A stretch of DNA of 64,000 nt, from positions 231,001 through 295,000 of the forward strand of contig NZ_MDGP01000001.1 in the NCBI RefSeq assembly GCF_001747095.1, in the 5' to 3' direction. Below are positions 62,791 through 64,000 of the stretch, in pieces (positions within the stretch are counted from its first letter, which is position 1; the number at the start of each line of letters is the position of its first letter). A program made the translations under genes and the position numbers. This DNA is from Roseivirga sp. 4D4 (GTDB lineage: Bacteria > Bacteroidota > Bacteroidia > Cytophagales > Cyclobacteriaceae). A model generated the notes under the pieces. The model was not told where the DNA came from. It saw only the letters and a program-made list of their open reading frames with translations, and did no database searches.

Positions 62791-64000
62791 ATGAATTCAT
62801 CAAATAGCCAGCGTCTTTTCGAAGAGGCTCAGCACTTCATTCCAGGAGGAGTTAACTCGCCAGTGAGGGCCTTTAAGGCAGTGGGAGGAAACCCTTTATT
62901 CATTAAGTCAGCCAAGGGCGCTTTCATCACCGATCAGGACGATAACGAATACATTGAGTTGATCAATTCCTGGGGACCAATGATTCTCGGGCATGGTAAT
63001 GAAAGGATTGAGGAAGCAGTTAAAAAAGCTGTTGAAAGTTCACTGTCCTTTGGAGCACCAACGGCTATAGAAGTTGAGATGGCTAAGTTGATCTGTTCGA
63101 TGGTACCAAGCATCGAGAAGGTCAGAATGGTGAACTCGGGTACAGAGGCCACCATGTCAGCCATACGATTAGCCAGAGGCTATACTGGTCGTGATAAGAT
63201 GATCAAGTTTGAGGGTTGCTATCACGGTCATGGAGATTCGTTCCTTATTGCTGCAGGTAGTGGTGCGATTACCTTAGGGGAGCCTGATAGCCCGGGAGTT
63301 ACCCGCGGTGTGGCAAACGACACCCTAACCGTTCCTTATAATGATCTTGGTAGGGTAGAAGAAGTGATCAACGCCAACAAGGATCAGGTGGCGGCTATCA
63401 TAGTAGAGCCGGTAGCAGGTAATATGGGTTGTGTACTTCCAGCAGAAGGCTTTCTAGAAGGTCTGAGAAAGCTTTGCGATGCCAATGGCATTGTACTCAT
63501 TTTTGATGAAGTGATGACTGGCTTTAGGTTATCCAAAGCTGGAGCTCAAGGTATTTACGGGGTGAACCCCGATCTAACTACATTAGGTAAGATTATTGGA
63601 GGAGGTATGCCTGTAGGTGCTTATGGCGGTAGGCAAGAAATCATGGATTACGTTTCTCCCCAAGGGCCTGTTTATCAAGCAGGAACACTCTCAGGAAATC
63701 CAGTAGCTATGGCCGCTGGTTTGGCCATGCTTACGCAAATCAATGAAGATGCTGCTTTGTATGCTGGTTTAGCTCAGGCTACCGAGGCTATCGAACTTGG
63801 CTTTCAGAATAATTTGGACGAGCTGGGTTTGGGTTATACCATGAATCGAATCGGTTCTATGGTCAGCTTGTTTTTCACCGATCAAAAGGTGACTGACTTT
63901 GAGACTGCTAAAACTACAAGCACCGAAAAATTCGGACAATACTTCAGAGAGATGCTGAACCAAGGAGTATATCTAGCACCCTCTCAGTACGAGTCTTTGT
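62791..64000 (+). CDS. hemL: Glutamate-1-semialdehyde 2,1-aminomutase (3' end beyond window)
   Basis: 403 codons visible from ATG 62791, two bases after the previous stop; about 25 residues are missing. PLP enzyme of the C5 tetrapyrrole route, making 5-aminolevulinate. Signatures: FIPGGVNSPVRAFKAVGG, VNSGTEATMSAIRLARG, FEGCYHGHGDSFLI, IIVEPVAGNMG, FDEVMTGFR and PLP Lys267 in DLTTLGKIIGGGMPVGAYGG. Complete as far as seen. Confidence 0.97.
   Translation, partial: MNSSNSQRLFEEAQHFIPGGVNSPVRAFKAVGGNPLFIKSAKGAFITDQDDNEYIELINSWGPMILGHGNERIEEAVKKAVESSLSFGAPTAIEVEMAKLICSMVPSIEKVRMVNSGTEATMSAIRLARGYTGRDKMIKFEGCYHGHGDSFLIAAGSGAITLGEPDSPGVTRGVANDTLTVPYNDLGRVEEVINANKDQVAAIIVEPVAGNMGCVLPAEGFLEGLRKLCDANGIVLIFDEVMTGFRLSKAGAQGIYGVNPDLTTLGKIIGGGMPVGAYGGRQEIMDYVSPQGPVYQAGTLSGNPVAMAAGLAMLTQINEDAALYAGLAQATEAIELGFQNNLDELGLGYTMNRIGSMVSLFFTDQKVTDFETAKTTSTEKFGQYFREMLNQGVYLAPSQYESL

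Noticed and set aside
1..64000. CRISPR arrays, tRNA, rRNA, IS transposases, prophage genes
   Set aside because: No evenly spaced direct repeats, cloverleaf sequences, rRNA blocks, transposase or phage structural proteins were recognised.

Overview
The window looks like a chromosome segment of a marine-type Bacteroidota, most like the Cytophagales (Roseivirga/Fulvivirga relatives). Reasons: start codons without Shine-Dalgarno sequences, promoter elements of the Bacteroidota form TAnnTTTG, lipoboxes and signal peptides of the usual Bacteroidota kind, a DUF6090 protein, and arrays of PadR regulators with FtsX/MacB-type permeases that carry an N-terminal prefix domain. These are inferences from sequence; no search was run.

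Layout. 1-11,146: two minus-strand PadR-permease modules (PadR plus one permease running off the left edge; PadR plus three permeases). 11,242-12,123: a membrane LytTR regulator divergent from the second PadR. 12,227-21,090: periplasmic hydrolases and small enzymes (S41 and S10 peptidases, gamma-glutamyltransferase), an AraC regulator with NTF2-like and VOC proteins, DUF6090, and an orphan His-Me-finger nuclease resembling toxin domains. 21,173-26,787: a third module (PadR plus two permeases). 27,001-37,460: SulP transporter, AraC and Crp/Fnr regulators, TraB-like lipase-type protein, a four-gene run (Crp/Fnr, membrane protein, SRPBCC lipoprotein, SDR), AIM24, a TPR protein and a serine hydrolase. 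37,673-40,614: a fourth module (PadR plus one permease). 40,835-44,371: lipoprotein SPFH, a fusion with a potassium-channel-like pore, and an endonuclease/exonuclease/phosphatase. About 44,640-44,956 is gene-free, rich in stem-loops and ends in a perfect plus-strand terminator: a candidate RNA gene. 45,045-49,482: small membrane protein, isochorismatase-like hydrolase and a block of unrecognised genes punctuated by a hairpin repeat. 49,583-54,161: hisGDCB behind a histidine-rich leader peptide. 54,181-58,862: OM-like protein, beta-lactamase-fold hydrolase, DUF1801, large SPFH protein. 59,440-64,000: guaA, a TPR/periplasmic-binding protein, and hemL cut by the right edge.

How the parts fit. 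Seven permeases and four PadR regulators occur without any ABC ATPase gene in the window. The permease cores fall into recognisable types (A and B), and the multi-permease operons pair a B with an A. The N-terminal prefix domains do not follow core type: they resemble the prefixes in the same operon. The PadR promoters carry long dyads over or next to the -7 box, suggesting autorepression. This operon-specific prefix on a type-specific core is the most interesting pattern here. Next come the candidate structured RNA, the his leader, the channel fusion, and direct repeats that bracket the three-permease block.
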